A DNA stretch of 64,000 bases from Septoria linicola (lineage: Eukaryota > Ascomycota > Dothideomycetes > Mycosphaerellales > Mycosphaerellaceae), in assembly GCA_024114885.1 (NCBI GenBank), contig CP099418.1, positions 2,728,001 through 2,792,000 on the forward strand. The letters run 5' to 3'. This document shows positions 32,177 to 42,751 of this stretch, one piece after another. The notes under the pieces are model-generated. The model saw nothing but the letters and a program-made list of their open reading frames with translations. It made no database searches and was not told where the DNA came from. Positions within the stretch are counted from its first letter, which is position 1, and the number at the start of each line of letters is the position of its first letter. The translations under genes were made by a program, and so were the position numbers.

Positions 32177-33613
32177 GACTGAAGCCCTTCGAGCTGCGAT
32201 TATCGTGCAATGGCAAGAAAGAGTATTGTGCGTCGTGGAGGAAAGTGATCGCGTGCCTCTTCCAAAGAAGTCAAGCTCTCCCCGCCTCTCTGCAGCCTGA
32301 CGTTGTCCTGACCACACTTTCCAATGCAGGAACGAGTCCACGTCCATGCGTTCAAAGTGAAACAGACTCATTGACGACTTGTTGGTCTTCTCAACGTGAT
32401 ACAGCATGGCGTGACATATCGTCACGCAGTAAGACTATCGGCCCGTCCTATGGATACTCGGAAATGTTCAATGCTCAAAGCCCTCCGTTCTGCTTGGTAT
32501 CAACAGGCCGCTGTAATCCTGCTTGATTCACCCTGTTCGCCCTCTCTGCTCTGCTTGATCGAAGCCAGAACATCAGTCCACCTCCAACTCCAAGAATCGT
32601 CAGGAGAGCCGCGTTTGATCTCTAGAAGGGTCGACTCGGTCAGTCATGACACAGCACATTGTTCGAGGGAGACACACGATTGGACCTTTGGCCCCATGTG
32701 GTGAGAATAGGTTGGTTGCCATGTCGAAGCCTGTCGTACTTTACGTTGCGGCTATGGATGCTATGGATAGAGTCGCGGCCCCAGGATGTTCGTGAGTTGA
32801 TGTTGCGATATAGGTGAAGGTGATCAAGAATCGGATTGCTACCTGGAACAACGTCTTCTACGTCATGTTGATACAAGCTGTTGTGGCACTGAGATGGGCT
32901 GTGCTTCAACTGTGGAACGAGCATTGATGTCTGTGACTACGTCCTCTACTCGAGGCCAATGTTCAGTATTCGTAGTTGACTGGCCATCAGCACTGTCTCT
33001 GTGTCCCATCGACCTGAGTGAAGTCAACACCTTGTGAATAGAGCTACTCTCAGCGCTTTGCTAGTGGCACAGCGCCATTCTGAAAGATGTCAAACTCGTC
33101 TCGCTGGTATGAAAAGCATTCGCAAGGGGCAGGAAGAAATCCCGTACACTTTGCGTGGAAAGGTCACTGCATCACGGTTCGCTATGTAGTGGGCTTCGAT
33201 GCTCTCAGTCTTCTAGCGATCGCTCAATTCTGATACCCTCGACATCTCTTACAGAGGTTTTGTGGCTGTAGTCTTCCCAGAATGAAGGACATGAAATGTG
33301 GCATGCTCCGAGAGTGTGCTCATCACGTCCTCTTGAGCGACAAGCACGCGCGTGAATCTGACGTACGAAATCGATAGTTGGCAAGTTGGCAGCGCGACCA
33401 GGGACCAGGAACATCACTCGGTAGGCTGCCGAAGCTTCACTGATTTGAGGTAACCGGAATCACTGGGGTTTTGTTGTTGGCTACCACTGTCCCTCGCGTT
33501 CCGCCGTTTTCTGCCTCAGTTTGGAATCCACGGAGACAAACCCTGTCCGTGTCTTTGAGCTTCACCCAAAACACGGACAGTCTACACAACACCAGCCCGC
33601 CACCCCGTCAAAC
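32177..33613. other. Gene-free stretch of 1.4 kb
   Basis: This is the divergent upstream region of the PEBP-family gene and VPS1. Short ORFs on both strands carry no domain. No RNA gene or repeat was recognised. Confidence 0.45.
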
Positions 33614-36108
33614 ATGGCAGCTCTTGGTGAGGACCTGTTGGGCGTTGTCAACAAGCTGCAAGATCTGGTCTTCAATACCATCGGTAACGATTCGCTTGAC
33701 TTGCCCCAGATCGTGAGTGCTCGCCCACCACAAGTTGCTGTTGTCGCAGCCAGAGGCCCGACTAATGCGCGCATAGGTTGTAGTGGGCTCGCAGTCTTCT
33801 GGCAAATCGTCTGTACTCGAGAACATTGTCGGTAGAGATTTCCTGCCCCGAGGAAGCGGCATTGTAACACGGCGACCTCTGATTCTCCAACTCATCAATC
33901 TCCCCTCCGAGCGCAGCGACAAGCCTGCCGACCATGCCATACACGTCCCACATACACCGGAGGCGGTAGCCGGTCAGGATGAATGGGGCGAGTTCAATCA
34001 CATGCCAGGGCGCAAGTTCTACGACTTCCAGGATATCAAGAGAGAGATTGAGGCCGAGACAAACCGAATAGCTGGCAGCAACAAGGGCATCAATCGCCAG
34101 CCCATCAACCTCAAAGTCTACTCGCCCCATGTGTTGAGTCTTACCTTGGTCGATCTGCCGGGTCTGACCAAGGTGCCTATTGGAGACCAGCCAACAGATA
34201 TCGAGAAACAGACGCGCAACCTGATCTCTGAGTATATCGCGAAGCCCAACAGCATCATTCTCGCAGTGTCACCAGCAAATGTGGACTTGGTCAACTCAGA
34301 GTCGTTGAAATTGGCACGCCAGGTAGACCCCACTGGAAAGCGAACAATCGGAATATTGACGAAATTGGATCTCATGGACCATGGCACGAACGCTCTGGAC
34401 ATTCTGTCGGGGCGAGTGTACCCGCTGAAACTGGGCTTCATCGGAGTAGTCAATCGATCGCAGCAGGACATTCAAGGAAACAAGTCTATGTCGGATGCAC
34501 TGCAAGCTGAGCGCGAGTTCTTCCGCATGCACCCAGCATATCGTAATATTGCTTCGAGATGCGGAACACAATACCTGGCAAAGACACTGAACACGACACT
34601 GATGGGACACATCCGCGAAAGACTGCCAGATATCAAGGCTCGTCTGAATACGCTGATGGGCCAGACACAGCAGGAGCTTTCTTCATATGGCACCGACACT
34701 TTCACCGGCAAGGAACACCGAGGATCACTGATACTTCAGCTGATGACCCGCTTCGCAACATCCTTTACTTCGTCCATCGATGGTACCTCCTCCGACATCA
34801 GCACAAAGGAGCTATGTGGTGGTGCACGCATATACTACGTCTTTAACTCAGTCTTTGGCAACAGTCTCGACTCAATCGATCCGACGCAGAACCTCACAGC
34901 CCTCGACATTCGCACGGCGATTCGAAATTCGACCGGTCCTCGCCCCTCTCTTTTCGTCCCCGAGCTTGCATTCGATTTGCTTGTGAAGCCGCAGATCAAA
35001 CTACTTGAAATACCCAGTCAAAGATGTGTTGAGCTCGTGTACGAGGAGTTGATCAAGATCTGTCATACTTGTTATTCGAACGAGCTTGCGCGATATCCTA
35101 GACTTCAGGGTAAGCTCATCGAGGTCGTTTCTGACCTTTTGCGCGAGCGTCTCGGTCCTACGTCTTCCTACGTGGAGAGCTTGATCGCCATTCAAAGAGC
35201 CTATATCAATACGAATCACCCAAATTTCTTGGGCGCGGCAGCAGCCATGAGTGGTGTCATGCAGGACAAGCACGAGAAGGAGAAGAAAGCTGCGGCAGCT
35301 GAGGAGAAAAGGAAAAGAGAGGAGAGGCGGCGGAAAGAGCTCGCACAAACTGGCGCCAACGGTACTGAGACGCCAGAAGACGAGGAGGAAGAGCAGAACC
35401 GGGTCCTGCCGATGCGCGCGGCAGCGAAAGTTAAGGAGGCACGAAGCATGAGTCCTGCTGTAGGGCGAGATGGGCACCGACTTGCGCACACGACCAGCGC
35501 GCCCAATGGTGCCAGTGGCGGGAGAGACTCCTTTTTGAACTACTTTTTCGGCAAAGAGAATGGACCCAGCCAAGGTGCACTCCCTGGGCACAATGCTACA
35601 GGGCTTCCAGGCAGCAGGCACGTCAGCCAGAATGTTGAGCCAAGCATAACTGCTAGCTTCAGAAGAGGCGACACGCGAGCTGTCGCGCGGCCAGAGCCTG
35701 TCATTACAGAGGACCACGATCATGAAGAGAATGCACTGGTAAGTACAGTTCTTGCAATATGTTTGGAATTCGGAAACTAAATGACGTCCCCATCAGGATG
35801 ATCCCACAGGCCCAGCGCTGACGGAACGCGAGTCTCTCGAGACTGAGCTCATTCGGCGCCTCATAAGCAACTACTTCAATATTGTCCGAGAAACCATTGC
35901 CGACCAAGTGCCTAAGGCTGTCATGCACTTGCTCGTGAACTTCTCCAAGGATGGCGTGCAGAACCGGCTTGTGTCCGAACTGTACAGAGAATCGCTTTTC
36001 GAAGAACTTCTGTACGAGGACGATGGTGTACGAGAGGAGAGAGAGAAGTGCGAGAAGCTGCTGGCCACATACAAGGAGGCGAGCAAGATCATTGGTGAGG
36101 TTTTGTGA
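33614..36108 (+). CDS. VPS1: Dynamin-like GTPase VPS1
   Basis: Three exons (33614-33712, 33777-35738, 35797-36108) give 790 residues. The GTPase domain has GSQSSGKSS (P-loop, split from DLPQI by intron 1), a switch threonine region in GIVTRRPL, DLPGLTKVP, and TKLDLMD. The stalk includes LNTLMGQTQQEL and LIKICHTCYSNELARYP. A charged Ala/Lys/Glu-rich insert (residues about 520-600) replaces a PH domain. The GTPase effector domain in exon 3 starts near LETELIRRLISNYFNIVRE. The Vps1 family drives fission in vacuolar and peroxisomal traffic. Length and layout fit a complete gene. Confidence 0.95.
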
Positions 36109-36691
36109 GCGGGCATGTTGCACCTTCTTGCCTGACGCATGGCGAAATTTGTACTATTTTGATCAGGACATCAGCTGCACAGTTGCGGCGGCGGCGGTGT
36201 CGAGAACTCAGCTCAAGAGAGCCAGGCCGCAAGAGACGGTACTGTGTATAGATCTTGGAGGAAGGCTGTACACTGCTCTCACCATCTGTAGCTCAAGCGC
36301 AGCACAACATTGACAACAGGAGCATTGCAAAACTTAAGATTTCTCTCTCTCTCTCTCCCTCTCTTTTGCACATGATGCATCTTGGTCCACTGCTGTGTGA
36401 TCTGCAGTGGATATGCTCATCTGTCATGCATAGAGGACCCCTGTTCCTGGACCTGATCTGCAGGCTGACGAAGTGTGGCTTTTGCGTGGCTCAAGCAGAA
36501 ACGTTACGACGCTATTTCTTGGTGATCAGCCAAACGAGTCCGACGACACCGAGAGCCCTTATATAGCGAGCTATACTGCCAGGCCCCCGTGCCATGAACT
36601 CGGTGGGACTCTGAGCAACTCAAGGCCGATTGCTCTGCACGAAAAGTCACACAGAAGTACACGGCAGGGAAGCGAAAGCAAACCAGAAAAG
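36109..36691. other. Intergenic between VPS1 and NUS1, with a CT microsatellite
   Basis: A run of about 12 CT dinucleotides lies at 36341-36364. The remaining sequence is non-coding as far as seen and includes the NUS1 promoter. Confidence 0.5.
36341..36364. repeat. CT dinucleotide microsatellite
   Basis: Tandem TC/CT units with one interruption lie upstream of NUS1. Pyrimidine-rich tracts are common in fungal promoters. Confidence 0.8.
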
Positions 36692-37789
36692 ATGCCTGGG
36701 TTACGCCAGACGCAAGCATTCCGAACGGATAGAGACATTGCAGGTGCACCACTCTCGCCTTCACAACGAGAGAAGCTGCTCGAGCCGTACCTGCCTCGCG
36801 AGCCCATTGTTGCATCGCCCAGCAAGCAAAAAATTACCTCCAACAATAATGGACCACGCTTCCACCATCGACAACGCGTGCGGCCAGCGATGCGCCAGCT
36901 ACTGCACCTGTTCCTGTTCAATGCCGTTCACATCATCTTCAGCGTCTACGTCAGGATACGGCAAATCTACCATGCGCTCTACGACCGCATATGCGCTGTT
37001 CTGTACTACCACCATCGCACACCCGAGCTGATCAAGAGAGATGTGAAGCCGCTGAACAAAGTACCGAAGCATCTGAGCGTGATACTGGATCTGCCTCCCG
37101 ACGGCGGCAAGAAAGATGCTTTGGAGACGCTTCTCAACGATGCGTGCGAGCTGGTGGCATGGAGCGCGAGTGCTGGTGTACCAATGCTCTCGATATATGA
37201 GAAGACTGGTGAGAGCGTGTCCATGATTTGAGGAATACTGCATATGCTAACAAGTCTCTCAGGAATCCTCAAGTCTTCCCTCCCACATCTTCATCGCCGC
37301 ATCACTAGGACCTTGACGTCTTACTATGGCACCTCTTCGCCGCAAAAGCCCACCATTTCTCTCCGATCTCCCAACATTCCTTCATACAGCCCTCCACACT
37401 CGCCAGAGCTGAGCAATGGCACCATGTCGACGGAAGATGGCGCCACGCAAGCCCCTCACATCAACGTCTTGCTCTTGGACTCGACCGATGGTCGCCAAAC
37501 ACTGGTAGACCTCACCAAGACTTTGGCCGAGATGTCGCAGAACGGCAAGCTCTCGCCCACGGACATCAGCCAGGAGCTCATCGATGCGGAGATCACGGAG
37601 AGTGTCATGGGAGAGCCGGATCTGTTGATTGTGTTTGGCGAGAGGGTGGTTCTCGAAGGGTACCCTCCATGGCAGATTCGTCTGACTGAGATCTTTTACG
37701 CACAGGACAATGTGGGTGGGGTCGGCTATCAGATCTTCTTGAGAGCTTTGTACCGATACGCAAAGGCAGAGTTCAGATTCGGTCAATAG
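36692..37789 (+). CDS. NUS1: NUS1 subunit of dehydrodolichyl diphosphate synthase complex
   Basis: Two exons (36692-37208 and 37263-37789, 54-nt intron) give 347 residues. A cytosolic Pro/Arg-rich N-terminus precedes a hydrophobic segment (LLHLFLFNAVHIIFSVYV, about residues 74-91). A degenerate cis-prenyltransferase fold follows: LNKVPKHLSVILDL, LVAWSASAGVPMLSIYEKTG, and GEPDLLIVFGERVVLEGYPP with WQIRLTEIFY. Nus1/NgBR is the regulatory partner of the Rer2/DHDDS catalytic subunit at the ER, making dolichol for glycosylation. ALG6, a dolichol-pathway enzyme, lies 2.3 kb downstream. Confidence 0.9.
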
Positions 37790-37984
37790 AAAGTGGAAGG
37801 ACGATTGAATGATAAGGGGAACGATATATAGGGTATTGTGCTGACCTAGAAGCTCAAGTTGCTCCTTCTATCCATGCAGTTTTCACCGATTGAGTTCGTG
37901 CAATGCCTCACGTCCGCCTCCGCCTCAATGCGATCGCAATCCCAATCTGCTCATGATTTCGTGCACAGCGTTGACAAAAGTGTC

Positions 37985-39250
37985 CTACTTGATCTCCGTC
38001 TTCCCAAGTGCATTTGCAAGATCGTCGACATCTGCGTCCTTCTTCTGAGACACAGGCTGGGATTCTGCGGCATCTGCTTCCTTGACCACCTTTTCTTCTT
38101 CTGCTTCAATATCGTCATCGTCGTCATCATCCGCCTCGTCGTCCGAGTCCTCGTCTTCCAGCTCGTCCAACTCGTCAAGTCCCCAAGCATCCTCGTCATC
38201 TTCGTCCACACCAGGGTACTCGTCCGTCTTTTCCTCCTTCCTCTTCTCGAGAATGTCTCGCAACGGCTCAATCGAAGGATCCTCCTCTGCAAACTTGTTG
38301 CCGTTCAACTCGACTCTTCTCAGGCGTGGCAGTGCCGACCCGGCTGCGGCGTCTGAAATGGCCTTGAGGCCCTTGGCATCAATCTCGTTGTACTGTAATC
38401 TCAGCACTTCCAGTTTCTTGTTACCAGCCTTTGCGAGTGCCTCGCCCAGCATTCGTCCACCACGTCCCGACAGTAGACAGTCTCCCACTGCGAGCTCTCG
38501 GATTTCCGTCCAGGTTGGCACGACAGAGGACAGCGTCTTTGCAGCCAGTGCCGTGAATGTGTTGTCTTGCAGGTCCAGAGTATCCAGCGTGGAGCACTGG
38601 CTCAGACCATGCTGGATCAGCTGAGCAATTCCCTCTTGCCGAATGCCATTCTGCACCATCTTCACGGTCTTGACCTTGTTGTTGGCCGTATATGCCTTGA
38701 CCCAGGCAGCCATGGAGCCCGTCTCGAGACGATTTCGTCCACAGATGACAGTCTCGAGGTCGGGGACATTCTTGCCTTCCTTTCGTGCTGCAGCCTTGTT
38801 GTCGGCGAGCTGAACGAGGGCATCAGCGACCAAAGTGCCAGCTGCTGGACCGAGGCCGTTGTTGTTTAGGTAGAGGTGCTGAAGCGGGGTGTGCTTGCTG
38901 AGAAAAGGCCGCAGAGGCTCGACCGTGTTGAGGCCGAAAGCGTTGTCGTTCAGGTTGATGGTGTGCAGGTGGGGGCACTGGAGCAGCGCGGTGAGCAGGG
39001 CATCGAGTGCCTGGGGAATCTCCGACAGCAGTCTCCCGGTGAAGATGTCGGCGAGGTTGGCAAAGCGAAGCTTCTGCTTGGTCTGGAGCACTTTGGCCAG
39101 GGCCTGCGAGGCTTCGACGCCGATGGTGTTGCCCTCCAGATGCACTTCCTCAATGTCGGCATTGTCCCGCAGTGGCCCAATGTGCTTCTCGAGGTCGTCG
39201 GCCGTGTTCAGCTTGAGAGCCTGTCCCCGGATGCTCCACACGTTCGCCAT
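37985..39250 (-). CDS. RNA1: Ran GTPase-activating protein RNA1 (RanGAP)
   Basis: This single exon encodes 421 residues from ATG 39250 (MANVWSIRGQALKL). An in-frame upstream ATG at 39370 adds a hydrophobic leader that is not part of the family, so it was rejected. Eleven or so leucine-rich repeats carry LHTINLNDNAFG, LQHLYLNNNGLG, CGRNRLE and LRLQYNEI. The Arg of CGRNRLE sits where RanGAPs have their conserved arginine. A long Asp/Glu tail (residues about 340-385) precedes a Lys-containing end. RanGAP activates GTP hydrolysis by Ran in the cytosol and so sets the direction of nuclear transport. The gene is divergent from COX17. Confidence 0.94.
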   Translation of the reverse strand: MANVWSIRGQALKLNTADDLEKHIGPLRDNADIEEVHLEGNTIGVEASQALAKVLQTKQKLRFANLADIFTGRLLSEIPQALDALLTALLQCPHLHTINLNDNAFGLNTVEPLRPFLSKHTPLQHLYLNNNGLGPAAGTLVADALVQLADNKAAARKEGKNVPDLETVICGRNRLETGSMAAWVKAYTANNKVKTVKMVQNGIRQEGIAQLIQHGLSQCSTLDTLDLQDNTFTALAAKTLSSVVPTWTEIRELAVGDCLLSGRGGRMLGEALAKAGNKKLEVLRLQYNEIDAKGLKAISDAAAGSALPRLRRVELNGNKFAEEDPSIEPLRDILEKRKEEKTDEYPGVDEDDEDAWGLDELDELEDEDSDDEADDDDDDDIEAEEEKVVKEADAAESQPVSQKKDADVDDLANALGKTEIK

Positions 39251-39513
39251 GATTGCTTTCTGCCTTGACTTCCTGCAGCTGTACCAAGAGACAAGTGTGA
39301 AGCAACAGTAATTCTTGGTGGGATGCCGATCGAGGGACCAGCAAAAGATCCAGATCCTTGTCAGGGCCACGCTCCCTCTCGCCTTTCCCCATCAGGCCAA
39401 GTGCGGCTCTGCCACGCGCATCGACGTCGTGACGTGCTCCGAGGTGCTTAATATTCCCAGAGCGCCTACAGGAACACGACAATCTGCTCTCCTCCATCGC
39501 CACAACATCAAAC
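39251..39513. promoter_or_regulatory. Shared upstream region of RNA1 and COX17
   Basis: These 263 bp separate two divergent genes. It contains a TGACGTCG-like element read as GTCGTGACG near 39425. No firm site can be assigned. Confidence 0.4.
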
Positions 39514-39889
39514 ATGTCGACCGCCGCCGTCAATACGCTCTCGGCCAGTATGCGATCCGATCCATGCACAAATGAGCATGTTTGAGCAGATAATGACCCT
39601 TCGCAGATTCCAACAGCACCGCACTTCAACCTCACAATGCCGCTGCGGACCTGAAGCCAAAGGGCGAAGCTGCTGCTAAAGTCAAGGTAGTTCTCAGCGC
39701 AGATGCGGCAAATAATGAGAATTGTCCCCCCTAACCGATGTATAGCCCTGCTGCGTATGCAAAGACGAAAAGTCCGCTCGCGATGAATGCATGCTCTTCT
39801 CCAATGCCAAAGACCCCCAGGAAGCGTGTCGGGATCTGGTCTCAAAGTATCGAAGCTGTATGAGCAGCTACGGATTCAACATGGCATGA
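39514..39889 (+). CDS. COX17: Cytochrome c oxidase copper chaperone COX17
   Basis: Three exons (39514-39547, 39607-39686, 39746-39889) join to 85 residues. No single ORF reveals the gene; it was found by splicing around the conserved third exon. The copper-binding KPCCVCKDEK is followed by paired CX9C motifs (CKDEKSARDEC and CRDLVSKYRSC) and the usual MSSYGF ending. Cox17 carries Cu(I) in the mitochondrial intermembrane space to Sco1 and Cox11 for complex IV assembly. Residues 1-37 are a variable Ala/Asn-rich start. With COX12 and the NDUFA4-like gene it is the third complex-IV-related gene within 10 kb. Confidence 0.93.
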
Positions 39890-40079
39890 GCGTGGAATGG
39901 AAGAAGGAGCATTGAATCGGCGTTCGGGATGATCAATAGAAGAGCATGACGAGAATGGATCAGACACACAGACTTGGGCTGTAATACTACTGTACAATAT
40001 TGTACACATACTCTATACCGGAGCCATGCTCTCAAACTCTAATAGAACACCACAGCACAGCACAGCAACCCTGCTCGGC

Positions 40080-41870
40080 CTACTGCGTTTTCTTTTCCGA
40101 TGGAGTCGTTGCACTGCGAATACCGGCGAAGCTCAACATACCACTGTCGACTGCGAGGTTCCAGAGACACCATAGATAACAGAGACCGAACCCTGCGGCG
40201 CCCAGGCAGACATTTGCGACGACCCATAAGTCCGGTTTGTTGTTCGGGGGTGCCACAAACGCCTCTGCGGCATGCCATACAATCGTCGCGAGATAGGTTC
40301 CAAGGTGGAGGAGCTTTGTAAGGACATGCACGCCGCCCTCGCTTGTGGGCAGAGTGTACGCGCGGATACTAAATGGTGGCAGACCTAGCAGGTAGGCCCA
40401 CAACGAAGTGAGCACCAAGTATGGCATCCTCAGGTCGTCTTTGGACAGGAGCGGGAATAGCGTCCAGCTGGCCACAAGGTTGGCATAGCCAACCCAGGCT
40501 CGAACGACGGGCTTCATGCCATTCCGTGCCGCCAGCAGCAAGGTCATTGGTAGAAGAGGTAAGAGCACGTTCTTTTCATGCACTTGGTATGAGCACAAGA
40601 AGAAACCCCAAGAAGTAGCCGCCAAGGCTAAAGGTACAAGCTCTTTCTTCGGTCTCAGAAAGATGATCAGACATGGAGGAATGATCGACACAAGCGTGAG
40701 AGCCAGCGCAGCCTTGCTCAATAGTCCTTGGTCGTACTGATGGAGTTTATGCAGCCCCGATGCATGAATCGTGCACCAGATATTGGCCACCTTGTCTTCG
40801 AACAGACCCCTGGAGAATGGGAAAATTCGGTGTATCGCCTGTGTAAGCTGTACCATGTACGGCCAATACACAGCCTTCTCGTCCAGGCTGAAAGGTAGAG
40901 CCTCGAGTAAGGGTGGCATGTTCACATCGGATGGTAGCGGAACTCCTCGGTAGGCATCGTATGCCACACCGAGCAAGAGTGGGAGGAAGACGAGCGCAAA
41001 CGAGCCTAGAGTGGCGACTGCAATTCCCAGCAGACGCGGGAAATCCACGCGCGGGAACAGACAAGATCCCGCCAAGTATGCTGCAATTGCTGGCGCCCAG
41101 AAAAGTGCCATTTGTTTGAAGCCCAGAGCGCCGACAAAGAAGAGACAGCTCCATAGCGCTCGGCCAGCAAGAATGCTAGAGACTGCTGCCACGAAGAATC
41201 CAAGCATAACAGTATTGTACTGGAAGTGACCATGATCGATCAAAATGGTGGCGGGCTGCATGAGGATCGCAGTCAGAGCAATTGCCGATTCCCATGAGTT
41301 GATGTTGTGCAATCTGGCCAGGTGTCGCACGCATATTATTACAGCTGGGACATAGACGAGATGCTCCGACACATATACCGTAGCGCGCATGAAGATCTTC
41401 AGGTCGGGGTCATCGAGTCCGCGAGACAAGTAGAGAGCGAACCAAGACGGATTGATGAGTGAACCCACTTTGCCCAACAGCCACGAGTGATATGCTGTCA
41501 ACGGAGGATAGTCGAGACCCCACCATGGGAGGTCGTGAAAGTACCAATGAGTCGTGGGTAAATTGATTGTGAGTTCCATCCAATGGCGCTGCGCCTCGAA
41601 ATCTCCATGCATTGGGGGAATTTTGTAACCTGAATATGGCCAGATTGCTGTACACCATCGGAAGAGTCCCACAATCATCAGTATACATGGCAGGGCTACC
41701 CATTGTGATAACGTGCCTTTGACAGGCCAGAAGAATGCGACCAGGGGAAACGTAGGTTTTTCATGCTTAGATTGGCGATCTTGGGTGACGGTCCCATTGG
41801 AGCTGCTGCTCGAGACCAGGTCGTTCTTTCGCTTCTTCCTTGATCGATGTGAAGGCGGGTGAGGTGCCAT
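40080..41870 (-). CDS. ALG6: Dolichyl-P-Glc:Man9GlcNAc2-PP-dolichol alpha-1,3-glucosyltransferase ALG6
   Basis: This single exon encodes 596 residues, close to the family length (about 540-600). After a basic, Ser-rich cytosolic start, about a dozen membrane helices follow. Lumenal loop 1 has the signature MHGDFEAQRHWMELTINLP and the acidic/aromatic WWGLDYPPLTAYHSW. Further on come ILIDHGHFQYNTVMLG and SYQVHEKNVLLPLLP. All are characteristic of ALG6/ALG8 glucosyltransferases, and the first loop favours ALG6. The enzyme adds the first glucose to the lipid-linked oligosaccharide in the ER lumen before N-glycosylation. Confidence 0.93.
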   Translation of the reverse strand: MAPHPPSHRSRKKRKNDLVSSSSSNGTVTQDRQSKHEKPTFPLVAFFWPVKGTLSQWVALPCILMIVGLFRWCTAIWPYSGYKIPPMHGDFEAQRHWMELTINLPTTHWYFHDLPWWGLDYPPLTAYHSWLLGKVGSLINPSWFALYLSRGLDDPDLKIFMRATVYVSEHLVYVPAVIICVRHLARLHNINSWESAIALTAILMQPATILIDHGHFQYNTVMLGFFVAAVSSILAGRALWSCLFFVGALGFKQMALFWAPAIAAYLAGSCLFPRVDFPRLLGIAVATLGSFALVFLPLLLGVAYDAYRGVPLPSDVNMPPLLEALPFSLDEKAVYWPYMVQLTQAIHRIFPFSRGLFEDKVANIWCTIHASGLHKLHQYDQGLLSKAALALTLVSIIPPCLIIFLRPKKELVPLALAATSWGFFLCSYQVHEKNVLLPLLPMTLLLAARNGMKPVVRAWVGYANLVASWTLFPLLSKDDLRMPYLVLTSLWAYLLGLPPFSIRAYTLPTSEGGVHVLTKLLHLGTYLATIVWHAAEAFVAPPNNKPDLWVVANVCLGAAGFGLCYLWCLWNLAVDSGMLSFAGIRSATTPSEKKTQ

Positions 41871-42751
41871 TGTGAAGTGCCCGTGGCCGCTATCGTGTCA
41901 TGTTACGTCGCACCTTGAAATTCCAGCTTGGAGCATTTCCCAGAGGTATCATGCTAAAGACGAAGAGACGTGTTGCTGTTGATTTCTCGGATAAACCTCG
42001 ACAGACCCTGAGAAACTTGCTCCCGACGGCAGGAACGCCGCCGAGGGCCCGTGCGCCCAAGCTCTTTTTCCTTTTGGCGCTAAGAAAATACTTACAAAAT
42101 GTCCAGCCATCGTCCTCGAGCTTTTGCGTATCTACACCGAACAGTTCACTGCTTCTTTACTCTCCAACACTATTGTCGACATCGTTTGCCGGCATCAACA
42201 TCACCTCTTACTGCGCAGAAGCAGCATTACAATCGGTTCGTGGGCTTTTCATCCTCTTTCACTTTGCTACCTCAGGCGCCGTGATCGAGCAACTAGCACT
42301 TCTAGTGCACTTGTGGGCGTGGCATCAGGAAACTGTCTGCCTATAGGCGACAGGTACCAGTGGGCTAATATACATTGTCGCGCTACATCACGGCTTTTGT
42401 GGGAACACAACGCCCTGATTGCGACCAGTGGGCTGAAGGCGAAAATTTCGTTCGAGGGCTTTGCAAATCTCACTTTTGAGTGAGACTCTTCCTGAGGGCA
42501 TCGAAAAGACTTCTCGCCACGCGCGGTCGTCTCGAGGGCTTTTCTGAGGGCTTTACACGACTTGTGTCGTCTGTGGGCATTTGCTGCTGTTGCTACTGAG
42601 AGTGAACATCTATGTTCTTCCTGCTGGGTTTCTGAGACGAGAGGCTACTGCCGCCACCTCGACCTAGTGTCGGGTGGTCACTCTGATACTTCGATTGAAA
42701 TTTCGAGTACTGACTTTGCACGGGCAGAACTATCATCACAGACCTTCAGCA
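41871..42751. promoter_or_regulatory. Divergent upstream region of ALG6 and the nucleolin-like gene
   Basis: This 881-bp spacer repeats the core GAGGGCTTT/GTGGGCTTT at about 42240, 42456, 42534 and 42548. It also has two AT-core palindromes of the type GAAA(A)TTTCG near 42438 and 42698, close to the nucleolin-like start. These may be regulatory, but that is an inference. No coding sequence is supported here. Confidence 0.45.

Noticed and set aside
39250..39370. Upstream in-frame ATG of RNA1
   Set aside because: The extra 40 residues are hydrophobic and foreign to RanGAP, and the family start MANVWSI follows at 39250.
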